NCBI GenBank assembly: GCA_002368665.1 | Contig: DFEK01000002.1 | Location: 1 to 64,000, forward strand | DNA length: 64,000 bases | Source: Lachnospiraceae bacterium UBA3804 | Lineage (GTDB): Bacteria > Bacillota > Clostridia > Lachnospirales > Lachnospiraceae | Direction: 5' to 3' | Shown: positions 33,565 to 43,600 of the stretch, in pieces | Numbering within the stretch: the first letter of the stretch is position 1 | How the letters are laid out: each line of letters begins with the position of its first letter | Translations under genes and position numbers: made by a program | The notes under the pieces: generated by a model | Database searches by the model: none | What the model was told of the DNA's origin: nothing | What the model saw: the letters and a program-made list of their open reading frames with translations, nothing else

Positions 33565-35868
33565 ATGAAATTCAAAAAAATCACTTCAATCGCTCTCGTG
33601 CTTGCCATGACTGCCGGTCTGATCAGTACAGCAGCGGCATGCAAAAAGACTGAGCCCGCGACCTCCGACGTTCCCACAAGTGAAGTACTCACTTCCGAAA
33701 CTTCGGAACCCGTCAGCGAAGAAACAAAGGCCACTGACCAGGTTACCCTGGCTACCGGTGACATTGTCATCGACGATCATTTCGATGAAGGTGTCGGCGA
33801 ATGGATGACCTACAGTAACGGCGGTACGTTTTCCATGGAAAATGAAAACGGCGAGCTGGCGGTAACTATTGAAAACACCGGTAAATTAGACTATTCCGTA
33901 CAGATTTACCGTGACGGATTTGCCATGTTTAAGGATGCCGTATATGAGATGCAGTTCGATATTCATTCCGATATCGAACGTCTCGCACAGTGGAGAATCC
34001 AGATCAACGGCGGCGATTACCACGCTTATGTCGAAGAAATGGATATGCCCATCGGAACCGAGACAAAGCATGTATGTACCGAGTTTACGATGGAAGAAGA
34101 TTCGGACCCCGCTCCGCGTCTTTGCTTAAACTTAGGTCTTCAGGGCGATTTGGAGCCGGAAACCAAGCATAAAATATATGTCGACAATGTCGTATTAACC
34201 GTAAAAGATGCTTCCAATGCAATCGCTCCCGAACCGCTTCCCGATCCGAATCCGGTCAGAGTAAACCAGATTGGATATGAAGCAATCGGTCCGAAGGTAT
34301 TTGTTTCCAAATATAAAGCTGGTGTAACCGGATTCTCCGTAATCGATGCAGCAACCGGTAAGGAAGTTTATACCGGTTCTTTCCCGGCAGAACCCACCTT
34401 CTCCACCTCCGCGGACGAAAGCTCCGTACAGGGCGATTTCTCCGATTTCATGGAGAAAGGTACTTATTACATCAAAGTGGACGGTATCGGTGAATCCTAC
34501 GAATTCACGATCGGAGATAATATCTATGCCGATGCATACAAGGATGTGGTTCGTATGCTGACCCTTCAGCGCTGTGGTATGGCACTTGATTCGAAGCTAG
34601 CCGGCGATTATGCCCATGAAGCATGTCATACCGAAGTTGCCACTATTTACGGAACCGCCAAAACCAAGGATGTATCCGGCGGATGGCATGATGCGGGTGA
34701 CTACGGCCGTTATGTTGTAGCCGGTGCGAAGGCTGTCAAGGATTTATTCCTCTCCTACAATGAATGCGAAGCCGCAAGAGGCGATGATTTCGATATTCCG
34801 GAAAGCGGAAACGGTGTTCCCGATATTCTGGACGAAGCAAGATATGAGCTTGAATTCTTCCTTAAGATGCAGGATGACAACGGTGGTGTATATCACAAAG
34901 TAACCTGCGCGGTATTCCCCGAAGTGGTTATGCCCGAAGAAGAGACCGATGAACTGATCATCTGTCCGATTTCCACCGCTGCTACCGGTGACTTTGCCGC
35001 AGTTATGGCGGAAGCATCCGTCATCTACAAAGACTATGATGCTGCTTTTGCAGGAAAATGCCTCGATGCAGCAAAGAAAGCCTACGGCTATCTTGAGAAG
35101 AACGCAATGAACGATAAGACCGGTTTCGTCAATCCAGACGATATCACAACCGGCGAATATCCCGATGCCAAGGTAAAAGACGAATACTTCTGGGCATGTG
35201 TGGAACTCTTCCTTGCTACCGGCGATTCCAAGTACGAAGACAAAGCTGCGGAAATTGCAGAAGCAGGTTTCCCGATGGGTCTCGGTTGGGCCGATGTCGG
35301 AACATACGGAGCATATGATTACCTGATGTATGCAAAGAAGAACACGCCGAATAAAGCATTGAAAGATGTACTTGATACCGAAATGAAGAAAGTCGGTGCC
35401 AAAGAACAGCGCGGTCTGAAGTATGACGTATACTTCATCTCCCTCGGAAACGCATTCCCCTGGGGCTCCAACATGACCGTTGCTAACAACGCAATGTTCT
35501 ACCAGATGATGTACAACGTATACGACGATGACTTCTATAACGAGTATGCAATTCACGGTCTGGATTATCTCTTCGGTGTAAACCCCGTAAGTTACTGCTA
35601 CATTACAGGTTACGGTACCGTTTCTCCGGAGCATATCCACCACAGACCTTCCCAGTACGTAGGTAAGCCTTTCCCCGGTATGGTAGTCGGAGGTGCAAAC
35701 TCCAACCCGGCTGACCCGTATGCAAACGCCGTTTTGATGTATCGTAAGAACGGTAAGAAGTATGTGGATAACGAAACAAGTTTCTCCACCAACGAGATTA
35801 CGATTTACTGGAACTCTCCGGCAATCTACCTCTTAAGCTATCATGCCAAACTTTACGATTTGGATTAA
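33565..35868 (+). CDS. GH9 family endoglucanase lipoprotein with N-terminal CBM
   Basis: 767 residues from the ATG at 33565 (GGGAGGAG site); 47 upstream codons in frame are hydrophobic noise. It has a lipoprotein signal ending STAAAC, then a Ser/Thr/Glu-rich linker. A CBM4/9-like beta-sandwich (about 60-200) and an immunoglobulin-like N-terminal GH9 domain (VRVNQIGY) precede the (alpha/alpha)6 catalytic domain. GGWHDAGDYGRYV carries the catalytic Asp, EHIHHRPS is the substrate-binding His motif, and NEITIYWNSPA near the end holds the acid Glu. It should hydrolyse cellulose or other beta-glucans at the cell surface. A plus-strand TATAAT lies at 33531. Confidence 0.95.
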   Translation: MKFKKITSIALVLAMTAGLISTAAACKKTEPATSDVPTSEVLTSETSEPVSEETKATDQVTLATGDIVIDDHFDEGVGEWMTYSNGGTFSMENENGELAVTIENTGKLDYSVQIYRDGFAMFKDAVYEMQFDIHSDIERLAQWRIQINGGDYHAYVEEMDMPIGTETKHVCTEFTMEEDSDPAPRLCLNLGLQGDLEPETKHKIYVDNVVLTVKDASNAIAPEPLPDPNPVRVNQIGYEAIGPKVFVSKYKAGVTGFSVIDAATGKEVYTGSFPAEPTFSTSADESSVQGDFSDFMEKGTYYIKVDGIGESYEFTIGDNIYADAYKDVVRMLTLQRCGMALDSKLAGDYAHEACHTEVATIYGTAKTKDVSGGWHDAGDYGRYVVAGAKAVKDLFLSYNECEAARGDDFDIPESGNGVPDILDEARYELEFFLKMQDDNGGVYHKVTCAVFPEVVMPEEETDELIICPISTAATGDFAAVMAEASVIYKDYDAAFAGKCLDAAKKAYGYLEKNAMNDKTGFVNPDDITTGEYPDAKVKDEYFWACVELFLATGDSKYEDKAAEIAEAGFPMGLGWADVGTYGAYDYLMYAKKNTPNKALKDVLDTEMKKVGAKEQRGLKYDVYFISLGNAFPWGSNMTVANNAMFYQMMYNVYDDDFYNEYAIHGLDYLFGVNPVSYCYITGYGTVSPEHIHHRPSQYVGKPFPGMVVGGANSNPADPYANAVLMYRKNGKKYVDNETSFSTNEITIYWNSPAIYLLSYHAKLYDLD

Positions 35869-35886
35869 TCATTAAGTTTTAATATC

Positions 35887-35918
35887 AAAAAAGGCAGGAG
35901 TTTTGCTCCTGCCTTTTT
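35887..35918. terminator. Bidirectional terminator after the GH9 gene
   Basis: AAAAAGGCAGGAG, a TTTT loop and CTCCTGCCTTTTT form a strong stem flanked by A and T runs. It serves both convergent genes. Confidence 0.92.
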
Positions 35919-35954
35919 CATATCTTACACTCTTTTTGTTTTATCCGTGTATGA

Positions 35955-36533
35955 TTAGTTCGCTTCAAATTTACATCCGGGAAATAAAACCCTGCCCAGA
36001 TAGTTATCGTTGTTATCCTCTACAGAGATTTCAACATTGTCCAGGCGGTTTTTCTTATTCTGCGTCTGCAAAGCCTTTGCAATTCCCTCCGAAAGTACCT
36101 TGGCATTATTCGGATCATCGACTTTTACGAATCCGATTAAATCCCTGTGAAAATACGAATTGCATTCAAAGGAACCGTTGTACTGCTGACAAAGACTGTC
36201 TATTTGAGACTGCACCTGACCAACACAGTGTTGCATCAGCCTGGTATCGAAATCCGAATGTGTTCCGGCCACATCTCCGAAATTCGTACCGTCAATTACA
36301 AAAGGACTCGTATAACTTGTGATGGTGTATTCAAATCCCTGCAGTTTATCCTGCATAACAACGGTCGAAGAATCCGATCCGTTGGTTTCGGAAATCACTT
36401 TGGCGGACCCGTATGTCATTCTGGCCTCTCTTTTCAGCTGCTTTGAGTTTTTGGCCTTGCAACCGGCGATACACAAAACCGACAAAACGAGTACTCCGAT
36501 GAGCAGTACTTTCTTTCCCCTTTTTTGAATCAT
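35955..36533 (-). CDS. Putative lipoprotein of unknown function
   Basis: 192 residues with a basic start, one hydrophobic segment and a lipobox CIAGC, so it should be anchored on the outer face of the membrane. The rest is a mixed alpha/beta domain of about 165 residues with no motif I recognise. It ends 9 bases after the phosphopantetheinyl transferase gene starts the same transcript, so the two are probably co-transcribed. Confidence 0.75.
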   Translation of the reverse strand: MIQKRGKKVLLIGVLVLSVLCIAGCKAKNSKQLKREARMTYGSAKVISETNGSDSSTVVMQDKLQGFEYTITSYTSPFVIDGTNFGDVAGTHSDFDTRLMQHCVGQVQSQIDSLCQQYNGSFECNSYFHRDLIGFVKVDDPNNAKVLSEGIAKALQTQNKKNRLDNVEISVEDNNDNYLGRVLFPGCKFEAN

Positions 36534-36542
36534 AAATCCCCC

Positions 36543-37265
36543 TTACATGCAATAAGAAATAATATCCTTACATTTATCGCATACACATAACATATAGTTA
36601 CCGTCCTCAAGTTCCCTGCTTCTGACATATGCGGAAACCTTTCCGCCCACGGTTACGGTTTTCTTTTTTAAATTCACGCTGAAATCCGTAAAGGACCGGC
36701 TCATGCCCTCGCCGGTAAACTTAATATAGCTTTCCTTTCCCGAGAAAACGGCAAAAGGTGCATAGCCACTCTTTCTCTCCTCTTCGGTAAAATACTTCAT
36801 CTGCAAGGCGTCCGAAAGTTCTCTCTTCTCCTGAATATCCACACCGACCGGATGGCAGCTTAGTGCAAGTGCCACATAGTCACCCGAGTGGGAAAGCGAG
36901 AAATAAAGTCCCGGGAATTCGGGAAGATACGGCTTCCCTTTTTCCCCGTATGCGATATCCATATGCCTCATAGGCCTCGCATTTTGGAAGGTCTCTTCAT
37001 CGAAAACGAATGGCTTCTCAAGTGCCTCTTCTTTGCGATGCCCGCAGTCCTTCCTGCAAACGGACAGCGAAAGGTAATCCTGCAGTGCACTTTGCAGTAA
37101 AATTCCCGCGCCCAGTGCCCTTGCCTTATCTTTCGGCTGCTTCACGGCCTCGACTTTTTTCTTCCTTTCAGGACACAACAAGGACATCTTCTCATTGAAA
37201 ATGTCCTTGTGATTTTCGTATAAATCAAACAGATTGTTTACTTTCGCTGCGTATAAATAAATCAT
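36543..37265 (-). CDS. Sfp-type 4'-phosphopantetheinyl transferase
   Basis: 240 residues. The transferase motifs are in order: GKPYLPEFPGLYFSLSHSG, VGVDIQ (metal-binding Asp), and FSGKESYIKFTGEG (usually W.KEA.K, with Ser in place of Ala). Sfp-type enzymes attach the phosphopantetheine arm to carrier domains of non-ribosomal peptide and polyketide systems as well as fatty-acid ACPs. It is the only such enzyme in the window and could serve the carrier domains at 52.3 and 56.7 kb. That link is inference. It lies 45 bases downstream of aspS. Confidence 0.9.
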   Translation of the reverse strand: MIYLYAAKVNNLFDLYENHKDIFNEKMSLLCPERKKKVEAVKQPKDKARALGAGILLQSALQDYLSLSVCRKDCGHRKEEALEKPFVFDEETFQNARPMRHMDIAYGEKGKPYLPEFPGLYFSLSHSGDYVALALSCHPVGVDIQEKRELSDALQMKYFTEEERKSGYAPFAVFSGKESYIKFTGEGMSRSFTDFSVNLKKKTVTVGGKVSAYVRSRELEDGNYMLCVCDKCKDIISYCM

Positions 37266-37310
37266 CTCTGCCTCTTTGTACGTAACTATTTTGCTGTTAA
37301 CGGATTTAAT

Positions 37311-39137
37311 TTATTCTTCGGTCTTCTCTGCTTCGGTCTTTTCGGGAAGTACAACCTTGATGCAAAGTTCTTCCAGCTGCTTTTCATCCACCACATTCGG
37401 AGCTTCGCTCATCAGATCGGATGCATCTTTCACCTTCGGGAATGCCATTACATCACGAATGGAATCTGCCTTAACCATCAGCATGATCATACGGTCCAGA
37501 CCATATGCAAGACCTGCGTGAGGCGGTACGCCGTACTTAAATGCATCCAGTAAGAAACCGAATCTTTCCTGTGCCTGCTCCTTGGTAAAGCCAAGCATCT
37601 CGAACATCTTCTCCTGAATGTCGCCCTGGTGGATTCTGACGGATCCGCCGCCAAGCTCGGTACCGTTTAAAACGATATCATAGGCTTTCGCACGAACCGC
37701 ACCTGGATCGGTATCAAGTAATGGAATATCTTCATCCATGGGCATCGTAAACGGATGGTGAACCGCAACGAAACGGTTCTCCTCTTCACTCCACTCAAGA
37801 AGCGGGAACTCCGTTACCCAGAGGAAATTGTATTTATCATGATCGATTAAGCCCATCTCTTCACCGAGTTTCAAACGAAGAGCTCCGAGTACTGCCCATA
37901 CAACCGTGTTCTTATCGGCTGCAAAGAGGAGCAGATCGCCCGGTTCACCGCCCATGGCATCAACCAATGCCTTCAGCTGCTCTTCCGTCATGAATTTGGC
38001 GAAGGAAGACTTATAGCTGCCGTCTGTGTTAACTGCCAGATAAGCAAGTCCCTTTGCACCGTAATCCTTGGCAAAATCAACCAGTGCATCAATCTTCTTA
38101 CGGGGCATTTCAGCCTGTCCTTTGGCATTTAAGCCTCTTACGGAACCACCGTTATCCAGTGCGCCGGTAAATACGCCGAAACCGCATCCTTTTACCACAT
38201 CGGATACATCGATCAGTTCCATACCGAATCTGGTATCGGGTTTGTCGGAACCGAAACGGTTCATGGCGTCAATCCATTTCATTCGCTCCAAAGGCAAGGG
38301 AACATCAATACCGATGCTGTCCTTAAATACCTTTGCGATCAGTCTTTCGTTCACATCCAGAACATCTTCCACATCCACGAAGGAAAGTTCCATGTCGACC
38401 TGCGTAAATTCCGGCTGACGGTCCGCACGAAGGTCCTCGTCACGGAAGCATTTAGCCACCTGGAAATAGCGGTCATATCCGGAGCACATAAGAAGCTGCT
38501 TAAACAACTGCGGAGACTGCGGGAGTGCATAGAAGTTTCCGGGATGAACACGGGAAGGTACCAGGTAATCTCTTGCGCCTTCCGGAGTGGATTTCATCAG
38601 AATCGGAGTCTCGATTTCAAGGAAACCTTCTTCGGATAAGAAATTACGGATTCTCTGTACCACTTCGGAACGCATGATAATATTCTTCTGCAGATCCGGT
38701 CTTCGAAGATCCAGGTATCTGTATTTTAAACGAATCTCTTCTTTGGTCTTGCAGTCCGCTTCCACCGGGAACGGAGGAGTCAGTGCTTCGGAGAGGATCC
38801 GGACGGAATTCGCACGAACCTCGATCGTACCGGTCTTTAAGTTCTCGTTTGCGGCACCGCCACGCTTAACGACTTTACCGACAACCGCGATAACAAATTC
38901 CGAACGCAGCGCGCACGCCTTCTCAAAATTCGCCGCATCGACGAATTCATCGCCCTCACCCTGCTCGAAGATAATCTGCAGGATGCCGCTTCTGTCACGT
39001 AAATCCGTAAAAATAATACCGCCCTTGTTTCGGCTCTTTGCGACCCATCCCATCACGGTGACGGTCTGACCCAGATTTGCCTCCGAAACTTCGGTACAGC
39101 GATGTGTTCTTTTCAATCCATTCATGGACTCAGCCAT
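37311..39137 (-). CDS. aspS: Aspartyl-tRNA synthetase
   Basis: 608 residues from the ATG at 39137 (GGAGG site). The bacterial-type class II layout is seen: an N-terminal OB anticodon-binding domain, YRYLDLRRPDLQKN (motif 1 region), FRDEDLRADRQPEF (motif 2), a GAD insertion domain, and GLAYGLDRMIML (motif 3). It follows hisS after a 185-base spacer holding a large palindrome. Confidence 0.96.
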   Translation of the reverse strand: MAESMNGLKRTHRCTEVSEANLGQTVTVMGWVAKSRNKGGIIFTDLRDRSGILQIIFEQGEGDEFVDAANFEKACALRSEFVIAVVGKVVKRGGAANENLKTGTIEVRANSVRILSEALTPPFPVEADCKTKEEIRLKYRYLDLRRPDLQKNIIMRSEVVQRIRNFLSEEGFLEIETPILMKSTPEGARDYLVPSRVHPGNFYALPQSPQLFKQLLMCSGYDRYFQVAKCFRDEDLRADRQPEFTQVDMELSFVDVEDVLDVNERLIAKVFKDSIGIDVPLPLERMKWIDAMNRFGSDKPDTRFGMELIDVSDVVKGCGFGVFTGALDNGGSVRGLNAKGQAEMPRKKIDALVDFAKDYGAKGLAYLAVNTDGSYKSSFAKFMTEEQLKALVDAMGGEPGDLLLFAADKNTVVWAVLGALRLKLGEEMGLIDHDKYNFLWVTEFPLLEWSEEENRFVAVHHPFTMPMDEDIPLLDTDPGAVRAKAYDIVLNGTELGGGSVRIHQGDIQEKMFEMLGFTKEQAQERFGFLLDAFKYGVPPHAGLAYGLDRMIMLMVKADSIRDVMAFPKVKDASDLMSEAPNVVDEKQLEELCIKVVLPEKTEAEKTEE

Positions 39138-39183
39138 TTTATTATCCTCCAAAACGTAAATACTATTAAGAAACAGTCGGGTG

Positions 39184-39305
39184 CTTGCATATGTAACCGA
39201 GGGTCGTTTGCGCAGCGTCGGTACTTGGGTTCGGTTCTTTCGAACCTTACGTACCGCTACGTGAGCAACCGAGGCGAGAGCCGTGCCCGAGGGGACATGT
39301 GCAAG
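39184..39305. repeat. Nested palindromic element between hisS and aspS
   Basis: About 120 bases form a nested imperfect palindrome. Outer arms CTTGCATATGT (from 39184) and ACATGTGCAAG (to 39305) match at 10 of 11 positions. Inner pairs are TTGC/GCAA, CGGTAC (39219-39224)/GTACCG (39251-39256) and GGTTCG (39228-39233)/CGAACC (39241-39246). It is unusually rich in CG steps compared with its surroundings and has no convincing ORF. It could be a REP/MITE-like repeat or a structured RNA in the hisS-aspS transcript. There is no T tract, so it is not a simple terminator. Confidence 0.6.
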
Positions 39306-39322
39306 TGACCGGCGTCAATTAA

Positions 39323-40585
39323 TCAGTTCTTAAGTGCCTCTCTATAGAAGTCTTCGAATGAGGTGTAGCCATCTGCCTCAAGCTGCTCCTTCTGGAACTT
39401 CTTGTTCTTGTTCATACGGGCAACCAGCACGGTCTTGCCTTCGGCACGAAGTGCCTGTGCTTTGGCGATGATCTCGCCGAGGCGCTCCCCGTCAATGCCT
39501 TTCTCTACTAGGAAAGCAGTCTTTTCGGTGCTTCCGGGAGCCTTGACGCCCTGCTCCATCATGATGGTGATGATTCTCTCGAATCCAATGGAGAAGCCGC
39601 ATGCAGGCGTATCCTGACCGGTGAATTTGCCGATCATCTTATCATATCTTCCGCCGCCCGCTACGGAGCAGGCAAGCTCTTTCATTTCAATCTCAAATAT
39701 TGTTCCGGTATAGTAGCTCATTCCGCGAACCAACGTCGGGTCAAATACGATCTCGCAGTCCGCACCTTTGGAGCTTTCCACCGCTTTTAAAATCTCGGAG
39801 AGATTATCCGATGCGTTCTCTTCGATGAAATCACCCAGCGTTTCTTTTAAGAATCCGAGCTGGTCATCCTGCTTCTCAAACTCCTCGAATAATGCTCTGT
39901 ACTTTGCGATGGCATCGGTGGAAAAACCGTCCTGCGCAAGGCATTCACAAACGCCGTCCAGACCGATTTTATCCATTTTATCCAGTTCGATGAATACATT
40001 GTCGTAATCTTCTTCTGCAAAGCCTGAGTAAGCTGCCATGGCTTTTAAGATACGGCGGTCGTTGATATGTACTTTAAAGCCCTTGAATCCCACTCTGCCA
40101 AGCAAGGTTGTGGTTGCCAGCACAAGCTCGATCTCGGCCAGATTGGACGGCTCTCCGAGGATATCGATATCGCACTGCATAAACTGGCGGAAACGGCCTT
40201 TCTGAGGACGGTCTGCGCGCCATACATTGCCCATCTGCAATGCCTTAAAGGGTTTCGGCAATGTTGCCGCATTATTGGCATAGAAACGGCAGAGAGGCAC
40301 GGTAAGATCATAACGGAGACCTCCGTCCACCAGATCGTTTTCCGCTTTGGCATCGGCAAGATTTAATTTCTCGCCGCGCTTTAAAATCTTAAAGATCAGT
40401 TTCTCGTTTTCACCGCCCTGCTTGGAGCAAAGGTTCTCAATATGCTCTACCGCCGGTGTTTCAATCTGTGTAAAACCGAAGGAGGAATAGGTCTTGCGAA
40501 TCTCGTTCATAACATAGTTTCTCAGTTCCATCTCCTGCGGAGTAATGTCTTTCATTCCGGTTGTGGGTTTTTTAATTAAATCCAT
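39323..40585 (-). CDS. hisS: Histidyl-tRNA synthetase
   Basis: 420 residues. Class II motifs include RADRPQKGRFRQFMQ (motif 2) and the histidine-specific LVRGMSYYTGTIFE, with AGGGRYDKM and GFSIGFERI (motif 3). A C-terminal anticodon-binding domain follows. Confidence 0.96.
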   Translation of the reverse strand: MDLIKKPTTGMKDITPQEMELRNYVMNEIRKTYSSFGFTQIETPAVEHIENLCSKQGGENEKLIFKILKRGEKLNLADAKAENDLVDGGLRYDLTVPLCRFYANNAATLPKPFKALQMGNVWRADRPQKGRFRQFMQCDIDILGEPSNLAEIELVLATTTLLGRVGFKGFKVHINDRRILKAMAAYSGFAEEDYDNVFIELDKMDKIGLDGVCECLAQDGFSTDAIAKYRALFEEFEKQDDQLGFLKETLGDFIEENASDNLSEILKAVESSKGADCEIVFDPTLVRGMSYYTGTIFEIEMKELACSVAGGGRYDKMIGKFTGQDTPACGFSIGFERIITIMMEQGVKAPGSTEKTAFLVEKGIDGERLGEIIAKAQALRAEGKTVLVARMNKNKKFQKEQLEADGYTSFEDFYREALKN

Positions 40586-40651
40586 TTGTATTCTTCCTTT
40601 TCTTGGCTGTTATTGCACAACCTGATATTTTACTCTATTTTACCGCCAAAT

Positions 40652-43600
40652 TCAACCTTCTTTCGGACCGTCTTCCTCTTCCGGCTTTGACTCTTTCGTT
40701 CCTTCTTTCTTTTCTTCAGCCTTGGTTTCTTCGCGTTTGGCATCCTCTGCCTCATCCTGCTTCTTATGGATATTGTTGATATCCTCCGTGGAACCGCCGC
40801 CGTCATCATCGGGTGCGCGGAATTCTCCCTTATCCACCAAACGTAAGAATGCTTCTACCACATCTTCCTCAAGCTGCGTACCGGATACTTCTTTAATGAT
40901 GGAAACCGCTTTGTCGAAGTTCATACGTTTTCGGTACGGACGATCCGAATACATGGCATCGAAGGTATCGGCAACCGCGATAATCTGTGCCACTCTCGGG
41001 ATCTCATTTCCCTTAAGGCCTCTCGGATATCCCTTTCCGTCGGGACGTTCATGATGCGCTCCGGCTCCGATGGCAAGCTCCGGCATGATACTGATATCCT
41101 TCAGTGCATCATATCCCAGTTTGGAATGCGATTTGATGATGGCAAATTCCTGATCGGTCAACTTACCCTGTTTGTTTAAAACTTCCGGCGGTACACCGAT
41201 CTTACCGATATCATGCAACAGTGCAATGTTATAATACTTGTCCACGGTTTCCTCATCATAGCCCAGTTCCTTGGCGAGCATGACCGTATACTGCGCCACG
41301 CGGGAAGAATGACCGTTTGTATATTTGTCCTTCATATCGATGGTCTTCGCAAATGCTTCAATCATCTCGCGAATGAAGATTTTGTTTTCTGCCTGTTTCT
41401 TTTCAAGTCTCGCCACTCTTGATCTTACATATGCAAGAACAATGCCCAGGATCAACGCTATGGCAAGTACGATGCACAGGATGATAAACCAAAGCTTCTC
41501 GTAAATCGCTTTTTCCTTTTCGATGGTAACCACCAGTTCGTTGTTTCCGCGTCCCATCTCATCCTGAAGGTTCATAACGAATTTATAAGTTCCGCCTTTT
41601 AAGTTCGTATAGTCCACGGGTTCGAATTCGCTTCGGCTTACCGTTGTCTGGTCCTTGTCAAATCCGCGCAGCATGTACGTTACCTTCGGATTCATCAAAG
41701 AATAGGTGTAGACATATCCGTAAACCGTGATTCTTCTTGTTTTGGCCGGAACCACAAAATGGTTATCGGAGGAATAAATCAGCTCCCCGTCCGCTTCGAT
41801 ATACGGAACCGCCATCTTGATCTCTTCCACTTCATCCAACGGTTTCTCGATATTAACTTTCACAACACCCGATGCACCCGCTATATAGAGATTACCGTCA
41901 TCGGAAATATCGCTGTAGGAGTTTGCCGTGGCTACGCAGGGAAGACCGTTGTCATAATTATAGAAAACCGTCTGTACCTCTTCGTTGGCCAGAAGCTGGT
42001 CCGTCTTGGCAACATAGATACCGTTACTGCTCAGTACCCACATCTCGCCTTTCGAATTTTCAACCAGATCGAAGTTGTTCGAGTACGGGAAATTCTTAAC
42101 GGTCGTCACATGATGATCTTCGGTCATATAGGCAATGGAATTACTGGTGACGATCCAGAATATTCCCCGCTTCTCGTCTTTTTTGATCCGGAGGATAACC
42201 TCGGAGGATAAACCTTCCTCAAAACCGACATTGCTGATCACGCCGTCGGAAATAATATAAATACCGTCACCGTCGGATCCTAAGATCAGATCCCCGTTAT
42301 CCGCCTGTGCCACGGTAAGAATTTCGGAATTGCTTAATCCCGCACGATCGTCAAAGACATCCTCGATACCTTTTTTCTCATCCAGAATTGCAAGGCCGCC
42401 TGTGCAGGCGATAAACGTTTTACCGTCCTTTCCTTCACAAATGGCGCGGACTCTCTCGGAAGGAAGTCCGTCCTCCGTTGTATAACAGGTAACGATTCTT
42501 CCGTCATACATGACAAGGCCTCTGTTTCCGTAGGTGGAAAACCATACTCTGCCCTGCGAATCACGAATGATTGAGCGGATTCGGATTCCGTCCAAGAGTG
42601 CAATCAGATCATCGTATTCCGTCAGCGCCTTATTCTTGGCTTTTACTTCCATAACCGGGAATTTCTTCACTCTTCCGGCGGTGTTTAAAACGATCAGTCC
42701 GTTATCCGTTCCGACAAACAGTTTCTTGGAATAAATACAGGTGGAATTGACAACGGCATTGTTGACATTGTATCGCTCGAAGATATCGGAAAACGGATTC
42801 TTGACAATTTTCATAACACCCTGTCTGGAGGAAATAAACCAAAGATTTCCCTCGTAATCAACGAGCATCTGATCGATGGAATTGTTCATCTGCAACCCGG
42901 AAAGAACATTGATGTCTCCGTCGGAAAGTGTTCCTATTCCGTTATCGGCACAAATCCAAAGCTGTCCTCCAACCATTTCCATGGAATTGACATGTTTCAG
43001 CGGAGAGACATCATATACCTGCATATTCTTCATTCCGCTCGTAATGTTTCCGTAGTATACTTCAGAGTGCTCTGTACCGACATAGATATATCCGGGATTA
43101 TTATCATCCGGTAAAATAGTCTTGATATTCTCCATGCCCAGACGGGTACTGTCATAAAATCCGGTAACCCTCCGGCTTTCAATTGTAAAAATCGCACCGG
43201 ACAGGGTTTTACCGTAGATGACTCCCGAAGGTGTTCTTCTGAGTTCCTGTACATATTCATCATAGATCTGCGTCTCGTCGAGCATTTCAAAATTCATCTC
43301 GGAATCAAAAATGCCGATCCCGTGCGTGGACGCAATATAGATATTGCCGTCATTGTCTTCCGTAATGGAACGGATGGAGGATGACATCATGCCTCCGATC
43401 CTGTTATATCTGGTAAACACGCCGTCCTTCATAACGATCACACCGTTATCGTTGGTGCCGATCCAAAGGCGGTCCTGAGAGTCCACATAAAGACTTACCA
43501 CACTGGTAATTCCGGTGGATACCGAATCGATACGTTCAAAATTATTGCCGTCATAGCGGATCAGACCAGAGTAACTTCCGATCCAGATAAACCCTTCCTT

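Noticed and set aside
34744..35643. 299-codon minus-strand open frame inside the GH9 gene
   Set aside because: Cys/Val/Ile-rich shadow of a well-supported catalytic domain on the other strand.
39184..39305. Palindrome as a terminator or T-box for aspS
   Set aside because: No T run follows the stems and no T-box GGTACCGCG or specifier region is seen.
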